From positions 806,001 to 870,000 of the forward strand of contig CAWAKJ010000005.1 of the NCBI GenBank assembly GCA_963782595.1: 64,000 bases of DNA. The letters run 5' to 3'. The stretch's first letter is position 1. Each line of letters begins with the position of its first letter. The notes below the pieces were generated by a model. It had not been told where the DNA came from and ran no database searches. It was given only the letters and a program-made list of their open reading frames with translations. Origin of the DNA: JAMQPK01 sp963782595. GTDB lineage: Bacteria > Acidobacteriota > Vicinamibacteria > Vicinamibacterales > JAMQPK01. The translations under genes were made by a program, and so were the position numbers. Of the stretch, positions 17,687 to 26,107 are shown piece by piece.

Positions 17687-19495
17687 ATGTCTTTCCACGA
17701 AGAAGAAGTCCTCGGCAAAGCGTACGACGCGCGGCTCATGCGCCGGTTGCTGTCCTACCTGCGCCCGCATAAATGGTACGTCTGCGGCGCGCTCCTGGCG
17801 CTCGTCGGCGACGCGGTTGCCCAGCTCGTGCCGCCGTATCTCGTCAAGATCGCGATCGACCAGTACATCGCGCAGGGCGATCTGGTCGGCATCAACCAGA
17901 TTGCGATGGCGTACCTCGGCGTGCTCGTGGCGTCGTTCTCGCTGGAATACGCGCAGACCTACTTGATGCAGATGATCGGGCAGCGCATCATGTTCGACAT
18001 GCGCATGCAGATCTACGCGCACCTGCAGCGACTCGATCTCGCCTTCTACGATCGGAACCCCGTCGGGCGCCTGATGACGCGCGTGACCACGGACGTGGAC
18101 GTCATCAACGATCTCTTCACCTCTGGCGTCGTCGCGGCCTTCGGCGACCTGTTCATGCTCGTCGGCATCATGATCACGCTGCTATGGATGGACTGGCGGC
18201 TGGCCGCGATTGCCTTCTCGGTGCTCCCGCTTATCTTCGTGCTGGCTCAGTGGTTCAGGCACAACGTGCGCGAGTCGTACCGAAAAGTGCGGCTCCGCAT
18301 CGCCCGCATCAATGCGTTCCTGAACGAGCATATCAACGGCATGTCGACTGTCCAGCTCTTCGGCCGCGAGGAGGTGAGCTACGGGCGATTCGAGCACATC
18401 AACCGCGAGCACCGCGATGCGAACGTCGAGCAGGTCTTCTACTACGCGGTGTTTCTGCCGGCGGTCGAGTTCGTGGCGGCTATTGCGACGGGGCTGATCC
18501 TCTGGTTCGGCGGCGGGTTCGTGATCGGCGGGACGCTGACGCTGGGATCGCTCGTGGCGTTCGTCCTGTACGCGGGACGGTTCTTCCGCCCGATCAGCGA
18601 TATGTCCGAGAAGTTCAACACGCTGCAGGCCGCAATGGCCTCGTCGGAGCGGATTTTTCAACTGCTGGATACGCCTGTTCATGTCCGCAGCGCTGTCGGG
18701 CCGGAAGCCCGAAGCCGGAAGCCCGAAGCCAGAGGACACATCGTCTTCGATCGAGTGTCGTTCGCGTACAGCGCCGACGAGTACGTGCTTCGCGACGTGT
18801 CGTTCGAAGTGAAGCCCGGCGAGCGGGTTGGGATTGTCGGCGCGACAGGCGCCGGGAAATCGACGCTGATTAGTCTGCTGCTGCGGTTCTACGATGTGAC
18901 GGCCGGGCGCGTTCTGATTGACGGCGTCGATATCCGGCAGATGGATCTTGGTGAACTGCGAAAGATGTTCGGGCTGGTGCTGCAGGACGTGCACCTGTTT
19001 TCTGGAACCATTGCGGGCAACATCCGTCTCGGCGATACCTCAATAGACCAAGCGCGCGTGCGCGAGGCAGCGCGGGCGGTGCATGCCGATCGCTTCATCG
19101 ACGCCCTTCCGGGCGGCTACGACGCGCGCGTTGCCGAGCGGGGAGCCACGCTCTCGGTCGGCCAGAAGCAACTGCTGTCGTTCGCGCGCGCGCTCGCCTA
19201 CGATCCGGCGGTACTGATTCTGGATGAAGCGACGTCGAGCGTCGACACTGAAACGGAGCTGCTGATTCGCGACGCGTTGCGGGTGCTGATGTCCGGGCGC
19301 ACCACGCTCGCCATTGCGCATCGCCTGTCGACGATCCAGGACATGGACAACATCCTCGTGTTCCACAAAGGCAAGCTGCGCGAGGCGGGAAGTCACCAGC
19401 GCCTGCTGGCCATGCGGGGGATCTACTACAAGCTGTTTCAGCTGCAGTACAAGGGCGCCGTGCCTTCGCTCGTGGGCACGGACGCGGCAGAGTAA
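17687..19495 (+). CDS. ABC exporter half-transporter, subunit 2
   Basis: The 602-residue product has the same design as its neighbour: six transmembrane helices (residues about 25-310), a linker, then an ATPase with GATGAGKST, a signature region SVGQKQL, Walker B VLILDEATSSVD with the canonical glutamate, and switch IAHRLS. The signature reads LSVGQ where LSGGQ is normal. Together with subunit 1, which lacks the Walker B glutamate, this predicts a heterodimer with one strong and one weak ATP site. The gene lies 66 bases downstream across repeat hairpins. A GGAAGCCCGAAGCC repeat sits in its own linker. Confidence 0.92.
   Translation: MSFHEEEVLGKAYDARLMRRLLSYLRPHKWYVCGALLALVGDAVAQLVPPYLVKIAIDQYIAQGDLVGINQIAMAYLGVLVASFSLEYAQTYLMQMIGQRIMFDMRMQIYAHLQRLDLAFYDRNPVGRLMTRVTTDVDVINDLFTSGVVAAFGDLFMLVGIMITLLWMDWRLAAIAFSVLPLIFVLAQWFRHNVRESYRKVRLRIARINAFLNEHINGMSTVQLFGREEVSYGRFEHINREHRDANVEQVFYYAVFLPAVEFVAAIATGLILWFGGGFVIGGTLTLGSLVAFVLYAGRFFRPISDMSEKFNTLQAAMASSERIFQLLDTPVHVRSAVGPEARSRKPEARGHIVFDRVSFAYSADEYVLRDVSFEVKPGERVGIVGATGAGKSTLISLLLRFYDVTAGRVLIDGVDIRQMDLGELRKMFGLVLQDVHLFSGTIAGNIRLGDTSIDQARVREAARAVHADRFIDALPGGYDARVAERGATLSVGQKQLLSFARALAYDPAVLILDEATSSVDTETELLIRDALRVLMSGRTTLAIAHRLSTIQDMDNILVFHKGKLREAGSHQRLLAMRGIYYKLFQLQYKGAVPSLVGTDAAE
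18698..18733 (+). repeat. In-frame GGAAGCCCGAAGCC repeat in exporter subunit 2
   Basis: Two copies of GGAAGCCCGAAGCC lie in frame and encode PEARSRKPEARG between the membrane domain and the ATPase domain, the same place as the insertion in subunit 1 but with a different repeat word. Confidence 0.65.
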
Positions 19496-19507
19496 AAGGG
19501 GATGGCA

Positions 19508-19605
19508 GGTTTTTCCGCACGTGTCATGGCAGAGGGATGATGGCGGAGGGCAGAGAATGGTTCTGCCATTTGCCATCTGCCATTTGCCCTGACAGGTGCG
19601 GAGCA
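19508..19605. repeat. GGCAGAGGG / TGCCATTTGCC word repeat
   Basis: ATGGCAGAGGGATGATGG and related words are followed by TTCTGCCATTTGCCATCTG, reverse complements, between convergent genes. Confidence 0.65.
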
Positions 19606-19620
19606 CCTCCGCCCCCCTTC

Positions 19621-20271
19621 TTACTGCTCGGGCGCGCGCTCTGAAGGGGCGGCGGCGGGCTCGGGCTCGGGTGCCTCGAACGTCGGATTCGGAATAGGCG
19701 CGACGCTGCCATCCGGGATGCGCTCCGGTCGAGGCATGCGCGGTGGCGGCGGCGGCTGCTTTTCCTCGTCGTCGTCGGGCCTGACATACGGGATGCGACG
19801 GTGGAAAAGCGTTTCCATCAGGGGTGTCGTATTCTTCGGATTCCATCCGAGACGCAGAACCACCAGGTGCACATCCTGCCTGCCGAAACGCAGCGCGTCG
19901 AAACAGCTCCACATGTACACGTCGAGCTCGTTGCCCTGCACTTCGGGACCCGTGTCCATGATCGTGTAGACACCGTCGTACTGGTTCGACTCGAAATCAG
20001 CCTGGATGACGGAGCCGACAGGGAGAATGCCAGGATCGGCCGCGGCGACTCCGCTTCGGGCTGCTACGCCCGACGCTGTCGTGTGACCTTTGCAGTACGC
20101 CGTGGCCTTGAATCGCAGACGGGTGCCGGGAATCGGCCGGAGTGTGCCCTTGAGCAGCTCCGCCTGGCGCGACCCGTATCGGGAGTCCGACACAGTTGCC
20201 TCGTACAGCAACACGAAGGCCGCAACCAGCATCATGCTGGGGAAGGCGCGCCGCCAGAAAAATTTCCTCAT
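19621..20271 (-). CDS. Exported 3D-domain protein
   Basis: The product has 216 residues. An N-terminal hydrophobic anchor or signal (SMMLVAAFVLLYEATVS) is followed by a 3D (three-aspartate) domain at about 55-145: FKATAYC, AAADPGILPVGSVI, YTIMDTG and ELDVYM give the three conserved Asp. The C-terminus is a long Pro-rich tail (QPPPPPRMPRP..). The fold is the double-psi barrel of lytic transglycosylase MltA and Rpf/YuiC proteins, so peptidoglycan cleavage is likely. ATG 20271 overlaps the thiL stop by four bases; the longer in-frame reading lies within thiL and is rejected. Confidence 0.85.
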   Translation of the reverse strand: MRKFFWRRAFPSMMLVAAFVLLYEATVSDSRYGSRQAELLKGTLRPIPGTRLRFKATAYCKGHTTASGVAARSGVAAADPGILPVGSVIQADFESNQYDGVYTIMDTGPEVQGNELDVYMWSCFDALRFGRQDVHLVVLRLGWNPKNTTPLMETLFHRRIPYVRPDDDEEKQPPPPPRMPRPERIPDGSVAPIPNPTFEAPEPEPAAAPSERAPEQ

Positions 20272-21230
20272 GCGAAATGGGCGAACCCTGCCGGCAGCTC
20301 TTCTTGTCTGCCGTTGCGGCTCAAAAGCATCGCGCGATCGCCGGTCAAGCGCCCGATGCGCGTGACGGCGAGATCGTTCACCAGGCGCTGCGCGTGTTTC
20401 AGCCGCGAACGCATTCTGGGCGACACCGCAAACAGGAGTTCGTAGTCTTCGCCTCCAGCGAGCGCATCGCGCAACGTCGCGCCTCCCTCGATGGGTAGCG
20501 CGCCGGCGTCGATGATCGCGCCGAGGCTGCTGGCCTCTCCGATTTGCCGTACTCCGTCGGCAAGGCCATCGCTGAGATCGATACACGCCCGGGCCGCGCT
20601 GTTGCGGCCGAGCATCAAACCGAACCGCGTTCGCGGTTCAGGCCTGCGGTACCGCTCGACCGCGCCGCCGCTGCTGGCCGGATTCTCCCGCAGCAGGCGC
20701 AATCCCAGTGCGGCGGCTCCGAGCGTGCCCGTCACGTAAAGATCATCGCCCGCGCGCGCGCCTCCTCGCGTGAGGACACGCCGGCGATGAACCGATCCAG
20801 TCACTGTAACGTCGACGATGAGCGGCCCGGGGGAGCGGGCGATGTTGCCGCCGACGATAAACACGCGGGCGCGCGCGGCCAGCGCAGTCATCCCCTCGAC
20901 GAGCGCATCGACGCTCGAAACGGGGAGTGCCGCCGGCAGCACGAGCGACAAAAGTGCGACGCGTGGCGCGGCGCCCATGGCCGCCAGATCGCTCAGATTG
21001 ACCGCGAGCGCCTTGTGGCCGATGTCTGCCGCACCGACGAACGTCCGATCAAAGTGTACGTCCTCGACCTGACAATCGGTAGTGAGAACTTCGAGCAGGT
21101 TCCGCTCGGGCGCCACAACCGCCGCATCGTCACCAATACCGACAATTACAAATTTGGGCGCAGGCGGAATGCGTGCCCGAATCCGTTCGATTAGCGCACG
21201 TTCTCCGATGTCCTGAACCGTCTGTGCCAA
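20268..21230 (-). CDS. thiL: Thiamine-monophosphate kinase
   Basis: The 320-residue protein phosphorylates thiamine monophosphate to thiamine diphosphate with ATP, the last step of cofactor synthesis. It shows the ThiL pattern: GIGDDAAVV near the N-terminus, the Mg-binding DCQVEDVHFDR, AVNLSDLAAMGA, DLYVTGTLG, CIDLSDGLADG and GGEDYELLF. Its length is normal for the family. It lies between rny and the 3D-domain gene, overlapping the latter by four bases. No thiamine riboswitch is seen upstream. Confidence 0.95.
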   Translation of the reverse strand: MAQTVQDIGERALIERIRARIPPAPKFVIVGIGDDAAVVAPERNLLEVLTTDCQVEDVHFDRTFVGAADIGHKALAVNLSDLAAMGAAPRVALLSLVLPAALPVSSVDALVEGMTALAARARVFIVGGNIARSPGPLIVDVTVTGSVHRRRVLTRGGARAGDDLYVTGTLGAAALGLRLLRENPASSGGAVERYRRPEPRTRFGLMLGRNSAARACIDLSDGLADGVRQIGEASSLGAIIDAGALPIEGGATLRDALAGGEDYELLFAVSPRMRSRLKHAQRLVNDLAVTRIGRLTGDRAMLLSRNGRQEELPAGFAHFA

Positions 21231-21231
21231 T

Positions 21232-21264
21232 CACTAATCCCTAATCCCCAGTCCCTAATCCCTA
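21232..21264. repeat. CCCTAATCC word repeat
   Basis: Four copies of the CTAATCCC word lie in the gap between rny and thiL. It is the reverse complement of the word inserted inside the ABC exporter gene at 16779. Confidence 0.6.
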
Positions 21265-21272
21265 GAGAAGTA

Positions 21273-22847
21273 TCATTTCGCGTACTCGACGGCGCGGGTT
21301 TCCCGAATCACGGTCACCTTGATGTGCCCCGGGTACTCGAGCTCGTTCTCGATACGCTTGGCGATGTCTTTCGACAGCCACACCGCTTCCTCGTCCGAGA
21401 TCCGCTCGCTTTCGACCATGATGCGAATCTCGCGGCCGGCCTGCAATGCAAACGCCTTGGACACGCCCTTGAACGAGTCGGCAATCTCTTCGAGCTTTTC
21501 GAGCCGCTTGACGTACGACTCGAGGATATCGCGCCGCGCGCCTGGCCGTGCCGCCGAAATGGCATCGGCCGCCTGGACGATCATCGCCTCGAGCGAAGGC
21601 CAGTCGATGTCCATGTGATGTGCGGCCATGGCCATCACGACCGGTTCGCTTTCGCCGTACTTGCGGAGCAGGTCGATGCCAATCTGCAAGTGCGTGCCCT
21701 GCAATTCCCGGTCGATCGCCTTTCCGCAGTCGTGCAGGAACGCGGCGCGCACGCACACGTGCGCGTCGATGCCAATTTCCCTCGCCATGATGCCGGCCAG
21801 GTACGCCACCTCTTTGGAGTGGTTCAGCACGTTCTGACCATAGCTCGTCCGATATTTGAGCCGTCCCATCAACTTCTGCAGCTCGGGGTGCAGATCGTGC
21901 ATGCCGAGCTCGAACGCGGCCGCCTCACCATCTTTTCGGACGGACTCTTCCATTTCCGTCTTCACCTTCTCGACGACCTCTTCGATGCGAGCGGGATGGA
22001 TGCGGCCGTCCGCAATCAAACGCTCGATGGCCTGCTTGGCGATCTCCCGGCGGTACGGATCGAAACCGGACAAGATGATTGCGCCGGGCGTGTCATCGAC
22101 GATGAGATCGACGCCGGTGGCCTGCTCGAGCGCGCGGATGTTGCGCCCTTCGCGGCCGATGATGCGGCCTTTCAGATCGTCGCTCGGCAGGTCGACGACC
22201 GAGACGGTCGTCTCGATGGTGTGCTCGGCGGCGCTGCGCTGAATGGCTTCGGTGATGTACTGGCGCGATTTCGCGGCGGCCTGCTCGCGCGCCTCGGCAT
22301 CGAGGCGTTTGACGAGGTTGGCGGCATCGCGCCGCGCGTCGGCCTCGATGTGCTTCAGCAGCAGGTCTTTCGCCTCGTCGGTGGTCAGGCCCGACAGACG
22401 CTCGAGCTCGTGCTGCTGTGCGGCCACCATCTGCGTGTATTTGGCCGCCGCCGCCGCCGTGCTCTTTTCGCGCTCCGCGATCCCCTGCGTCAGCGCCTGC
22501 ACTTCCTTCTCCTTGCGCTCGAGGTTCGTGAGTCGGTCGCTCACAGAGTTCTCTCGCCGCCGGATCTGCTGCTCTGAATCGGCCAGCTGCTGCGACCTCT
22601 CTCGCGCTGTCTTCTCGGCTTCGGTACGGAGCTCGTGCGCGCGTTCCTTGGCCTCGAGCAGGGCTTCTTTCTTGCGGGTCTCGGCGTCGCGCTCGGCGTC
22701 CTTGACGATGCGCAGGGCCTGCTCTTCGGCCCGTCCGACCGTCTCCGCCGCGATGCGCTTGCGGTTGGCGACCCAGTAGGCGAAGACCGCCCCCGCAGCC
22801 ACCGCGCTGACGGCGAACGTTATGACATAGACGAGATACAGGCCCAT
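21273..22847 (-). CDS. rny: Ribonuclease Y
   Basis: The 524-residue product has an N-terminal membrane anchor (LYLVYVITFAVSAVAAGAVFAYW), a long charged coiled coil (about 30-210), a KH domain (DLKGRIIGREGRNIRALEQATGVDLIVDD, about 215-275) and an HD metal-dependent domain with RAAFLHDCGKAID and AAHHMDI. RNase Y is the membrane-bound endonuclease that starts mRNA decay in many bacteria lacking RNase E dominance. The position next to zapA and 6S RNA matches the arrangement in several phyla. Length and domain order are standard. Confidence 0.96.
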   Translation of the reverse strand: MGLYLVYVITFAVSAVAAGAVFAYWVANRKRIAAETVGRAEEQALRIVKDAERDAETRKKEALLEAKERAHELRTEAEKTARERSQQLADSEQQIRRRENSVSDRLTNLERKEKEVQALTQGIAEREKSTAAAAAKYTQMVAAQQHELERLSGLTTDEAKDLLLKHIEADARRDAANLVKRLDAEAREQAAAKSRQYITEAIQRSAAEHTIETTVSVVDLPSDDLKGRIIGREGRNIRALEQATGVDLIVDDTPGAIILSGFDPYRREIAKQAIERLIADGRIHPARIEEVVEKVKTEMEESVRKDGEAAAFELGMHDLHPELQKLMGRLKYRTSYGQNVLNHSKEVAYLAGIMAREIGIDAHVCVRAAFLHDCGKAIDRELQGTHLQIGIDLLRKYGESEPVVMAMAAHHMDIDWPSLEAMIVQAADAISAARPGARRDILESYVKRLEKLEEIADSFKGVSKAFALQAGREIRIMVESERISDEEAVWLSKDIAKRIENELEYPGHIKVTVIRETRAVEYAK

Positions 22848-22865
22848 AACGGGTCCTTAAACGGT

Positions 22866-23024
22866 TCTGGGGTTCTTGGTTCTAGGTGCTGGGTTCTGGT
22901 TCTAGGTTCTCGGTTCTGGGGTCGGATTTCCCGATAGGTGGAAATAGACCGGGAACAGCAACCCAGAACCTAGAACCAGAACCTAGAACCAGGAACGAAG
23001 AACCCGGAACCGTGAATCGTGAAG
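22866..23024. repeat. GGTTCTAGGTTCT word repeat
   Basis: Seven degenerate GGTTCTAGG words are followed by CCCAGAACCTAGAACCAG-type reverse complements, giving a hairpin with arms of about 60 bases between the 6S RNA and rny. The repeat separates the 6S RNA from the rny promoter region. Confidence 0.7.
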
Positions 23025-23039
23025 TGAGGTATAGAAAGG

Positions 23040-23258
23040 CCCCGCTTTGCCGTGTGGGGAGGTCGAATGGACCTGCGTAAGCAGGTGGAACCGCTCGGGA
23101 GCCGCGCTTTAGGCTTCCTCGTACCGAGGCATGCGCACCACGCGGCGTTGCGATTCTCTTAGGTTAAACGTTGGCCCAAACGAGCCTCCGAAACCATCAC
23201 GCGCAAAGCAGGGAACTCAGTTTCCGAAAGAGATCTTAGTCCTGTGTACGGGGGATCG
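23040..23258 (-). ncRNA. ssrS: 6S RNA
   Basis: The 446-base gap between zapA and rny, read on the minus strand, contains blocks that line up with E. coli 6S RNA: GTGCGCATGCCTCGGTACGA, then GGAAGCCTAAAGC, then GGTTCCACCTGC followed by a local hairpin ACCTGCTTACGCAGGT. The 3' end carries GGGGCCTTT, able to pair with CCCCG near the 5' end. 6S RNA binds housekeeping RNA polymerase and lowers transcription in stationary phase. Its place directly downstream of zapA is the classic one. The ends are estimated from pairing and could be off by about 10 bases. Confidence 0.85.
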
Positions 23259-23293
23259 CAACAGGAGAGCAGAAATCGCCGTAAGTGGCGACG

Positions 23294-23584
23294 CTATGCG
23301 TTGAGGGCCGCATCTACAAGACGTTCAAGGGCTTCGTAACGCTCCGAGAGAGCCCCGCGCCGGGCCTGCTGCGCATCCTGGCACCGGAAGAGCTCGTCGG
23401 CGATGTTCAGCGCCGCCAGCACCGCCAGCCGCAGCGAATCGCCCGACGGTGTCGATTCGGACGCCGCGCGCATCTTCTCGTCGACGTAGACCGCCAGCCC
23501 CGTGACGTACTGCGGATCCAGGCTGCTGCGGATGGGATAGCGCTGCCCGCGGATTTCGACCGACACGATGTGGGGGTCAGGCAT
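23294..23584 (-). CDS. zapA: Cell division protein ZapA
   Basis: The 96-residue protein has the ZapA head (VSVEIRGQRYPIRSSLDPQYVTGLAVYVDEKM) and a helical tail (LRLAVLAALNIADELFRCQ). ZapA binds FtsZ filaments and bundles them at the division ring. The gene sits between the zapB-like gene and 6S RNA, the usual order. The start ATG follows AGAAAGGTGCG. Length is typical. Confidence 0.93.
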   Translation of the reverse strand: MPDPHIVSVEIRGQRYPIRSSLDPQYVTGLAVYVDEKMRAASESTPSGDSLRLAVLAALNIADELFRCQDAQQARRGALSERYEALERLVDAALNA

Positions 23585-23601
23585 GACTACGCACCTTTCT
23601 G

Positions 23602-23724
23602 GGTTCGTAGAGTTCGTTAAGTTCGTTGGGTTCGTAAGGTTCGTCGGGTTCGGAGTTCGTCGGTTCGCCGGACGAACTTAACGAACTCGACGAACTTTAC
23701 GAACTTTACGACCTTCCCGAACCG
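23602..23724. repeat. GTTCGT / ACGAAC word repeat
   Basis: About eight GTTCGTNNG words are followed by about six reverse complements (GACGAACTTAACGAACTCG). It is the clearest example in the window of the word-then-complement design and fills the gap between zapA and the zapB-like gene. Confidence 0.75.
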
Positions 23725-24006
23725 TCACAGGCTAATGCCTTCCAGCTGTTCGAGCATGTCGGACACGCGCACGCGGATCGACTCGCGCTCCATGCGCAGC
23801 GCGTCGACCTCGGCGAGGCCGGCTTCCGAGTCCGCAATCCTGGCTCGCGCGGCTTCGAGCTCGCGCGCAAGGCGGGCGTTTTCCTCGGCGACCCTGGCCT
23901 GGTCGGCTTTCAGCCGGCCAATCATGGCCACCAGCATTTTCACTTTTTCTTCCAGACGATCGATCGGTTCAAACTCGACAGAGCGGGCAGCGGCGGCACG
24001 CGACAT
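23725..24006 (-). CDS. ZapB-like coiled-coil cell division protein
   Basis: The 93-residue protein is almost wholly a coiled coil (DRLEEKVKMLVAMIGRLKADQARVAEENARLARELEAARARI) and ends with RVSDMLEQLEGISL, a layout seen in ZapB and in proteins encoded between pheT and zapA. AGGAGGTCCCCC precedes ATG 24006. ZapB joins ZapA at the Z-ring, and the gene's place beside zapA supports a division role. It is named by build and context, not by a diagnostic motif. Confidence 0.75.
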   Translation of the reverse strand: MSRAAAARSVEFEPIDRLEEKVKMLVAMIGRLKADQARVAEENARLARELEAARARIADSEAGLAEVDALRMERESIRVRVSDMLEQLEGISL

Positions 24007-24016
24007 GGGGGACCTC

Positions 24017-26107
24017 CTACCGTTGAACTGCGTCATGCGCGCTTTTCAGCGCGTCCAGAATCCTTTTCATTGCGGCCTCCACTTCGGCGTCGGTCAGCGT
24101 TCGCTCGGGAGATCGGAACGTCAGGCGAAGCGAGAGGCTGATGCGCCCATCGGGCACGCCCTTCCCTTGATATCGATCGAACTCGCGAACGGATACGAGC
24201 GTTTCGGGCGCAACCGAACGGATCGTGCCACGAACTGTCGCGGCGGGCAAGATGTGATCGACAACAATCGAGATGTCGCGCGCGATCGATGGATAGCGCG
24301 GGAGCGGTTTGACGGTCAGCGGCGCGCCCGGCCGCGCCGCGGCAAGCGCGTCGAGTTCGAGCTCGACGACGTACACGTCTTCGTTCGACGCCAGGCCGGC
24401 TGCCGTGACGACCGAGGGAGTCAGCATTCCGACACTGCCGATGACGCGTCCACCTGCAGAGACCGTCGCGGCCCGCCCGCGGACCAGATACGCGGGCAGG
24501 GGCGCGGCATCGAAGAGCATTTCCAGCTGAAGCGCGCCGGCCAGCCCTTCCGCGATCCCTTTGACGTCGAAGAAATCAATCGGGCGTCGTGTTCCGCTCC
24601 AGTGCAGCTCGCCCGCATGGCCGGTCAGTGCCGCTGCGACACGCCGCGACTCGCCGTCGCGCGTCATGGTCGCGCCGAGCTCGAACAACCGTACGTCGGA
24701 GCGCTCGCGATGCCGATTGTGCGCGACCGAGGTCAAGAGCCCCGGCAACAGCGACGGCCGCAGTACCGAAAATTGCGCCGACAGCGGATTGCTGATCGGC
24801 ACGATCGCGTCCTGGCCGGCGAAGTGCGTGGCCAGCGCGGCGTCGATAAAGGAAAATGTCAGTGCCTCTGAACAGCCGGTGGCACGCAGCACCCTGCGGA
24901 CGAGCCGGTCACGCTCGATGCGTGGATCGGAGGGAGGGGCCGGCACAGTCAGTGCCGGGAACGTTGCGGGAAGCCGATCGTAGCCGTAGTGCCGGCCCAC
25001 CTCCTCGATGAGATCGACTTCGCGTATCACATCGACTCGGAAGGTCGGAATCGACACGTCCCAGCCTGCAGTCTGGCTGCGAGGCTGAAAACCGAGCCCC
25101 TTGAGGATGCGCTCGATGTCGGGGTCGTCAATCTCCAGCCCGAGCAGGCCGTACGTGCGCGCGCGGCGCAGTTCGATCTTCCGCGGAGAGACGGGCGAAG
25201 GATACTCATCGATGGCGCCGCCGCGTCCCTGTCCGGCGCCGATTTCCTCCAGCAGGCTCACGGCCCGCTCGAGGGCCTTGACTGCGGCATTGATGTCGGC
25301 GCCGCGCTCGAAACGTGTCGAGGCTTCCGTTTTCAACCCGAGCTTGCGGCTCGTCAGGCGCACGCTCTTCGGATTGAAGAATGCGCTCTCGAGCACGATG
25401 GTCCGTGTGGTGTCGCTGACTTCCGACAGGCCCCCGCCCATCACGCCGGCAATGGCCTGAGCGCGATCGGCATCGGCAATCACCAGCATCTCAGGATCGA
25501 GCGCGCGGTCGGTGTTGTCGAGCGTCTTGATGCGCTCGCCCGGCGCCGCGCGCCGGATGCGAATCTGCCGCCCCGCCAGCTTGTCGAGATCAAACGCGTG
25601 CATCGGTTGGCCCAGCTCGAGCAGCACGTAGTTGGTGACGTCGACGACGTTGTTGATGGGGCGCACGCCGGCGGCCTGAAGCCGCGCCGCGAGCCACGCA
25701 GGGGAGGAGCCGATGGTGACGTCGGCAACTGCGGCGGCGTACCTCGGGCACAGGTCCGGCGCCTCTAGCCGGACGGTGACATCTCGTGTGGGCGTCTGCG
25801 GAAGCGGTTTCGGGACGAGCGGCTTCACCGGCAGCGAGTAGGCTGTGCCCACTTCGCGCGCGAAGCCGATGATGCTCAGCGCGTCGGGCCGGTTGGCGGT
25901 CACCTCGAAATCGAGGACGGCGTCCGTACCGGGGTCCGTACCGGGGTCTGACCCCCGTACAGTACGGGGGTCAGACCCCAATGGCACGATATTCGCGGGC
26001 TCGATTGACGACAGCTCGAAGCCGCGCATGGTCAGCGTCTGCCCGAGTTCTTCGGGCGATGCCGTGACATCGACGAAGTCACGGAGCCACGAGACGAGAA
26101 TCTTCAA
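24017..26107 (-). CDS. pheT: Phenylalanine--tRNA ligase beta subunit, short form
   Basis: The 696-residue protein starts with TTG (LKILVSWLRDFVDV), overlapping the pheS stop by two bases. The B3/B4 editing domain, B5 (DPDIERILKGLGF), the core-like region and a C-terminal FDX-ACB domain (RYPSIARDISIVVD) are recognisable. It is about 100 residues shorter than the E. coli protein: after ELSSIEPA it goes almost at once to VLDFEVTANRPDALS, so the N-terminal OB-type tRNA-binding domain is missing. At that junction lies an in-frame palindromic repeat (25920-25979) encoding GSDPRTVRGSDPGTDPGTD. Charging activity resides in pheS, so the enzyme is probably functional. Confidence 0.95.
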   Translation of the reverse strand: MKILVSWLRDFVDVTASPEELGQTLTMRGFELSSIEPANIVPLGSDPRTVRGSDPGTDPGTDAVLDFEVTANRPDALSIIGFAREVGTAYSLPVKPLVPKPLPQTPTRDVTVRLEAPDLCPRYAAAVADVTIGSSPAWLAARLQAAGVRPINNVVDVTNYVLLELGQPMHAFDLDKLAGRQIRIRRAAPGERIKTLDNTDRALDPEMLVIADADRAQAIAGVMGGGLSEVSDTTRTIVLESAFFNPKSVRLTSRKLGLKTEASTRFERGADINAAVKALERAVSLLEEIGAGQGRGGAIDEYPSPVSPRKIELRRARTYGLLGLEIDDPDIERILKGLGFQPRSQTAGWDVSIPTFRVDVIREVDLIEEVGRHYGYDRLPATFPALTVPAPPSDPRIERDRLVRRVLRATGCSEALTFSFIDAALATHFAGQDAIVPISNPLSAQFSVLRPSLLPGLLTSVAHNRHRERSDVRLFELGATMTRDGESRRVAAALTGHAGELHWSGTRRPIDFFDVKGIAEGLAGALQLEMLFDAAPLPAYLVRGRAATVSAGGRVIGSVGMLTPSVVTAAGLASNEDVYVVELELDALAAARPGAPLTVKPLPRYPSIARDISIVVDHILPAATVRGTIRSVAPETLVSVREFDRYQGKGVPDGRISLSLRLTFRSPERTLTDAEVEAAMKRILDALKSAHDAVQR
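25920..25979. repeat. GGGGTCTGACCCC palindrome inside pheT
   Basis: Perfect 18-base arms lie at 25943-25960 and 25962-25979 (GGGGTCTGACCCCCGTAC and its complement) with a one-base centre, preceded by CCGTACCGGGGT copies. The insertion keeps the pheT frame. The same GGGGTCTGACCCC word recurs three times at 41486-41597. Confidence 0.8.

Noticed and set aside
21231..22850. TPP riboswitch upstream of thiL
   Set aside because: Only 42 bases separate rny and thiL and they are CTAATCCC repeats. No THI-box CTGAGA motif is present.
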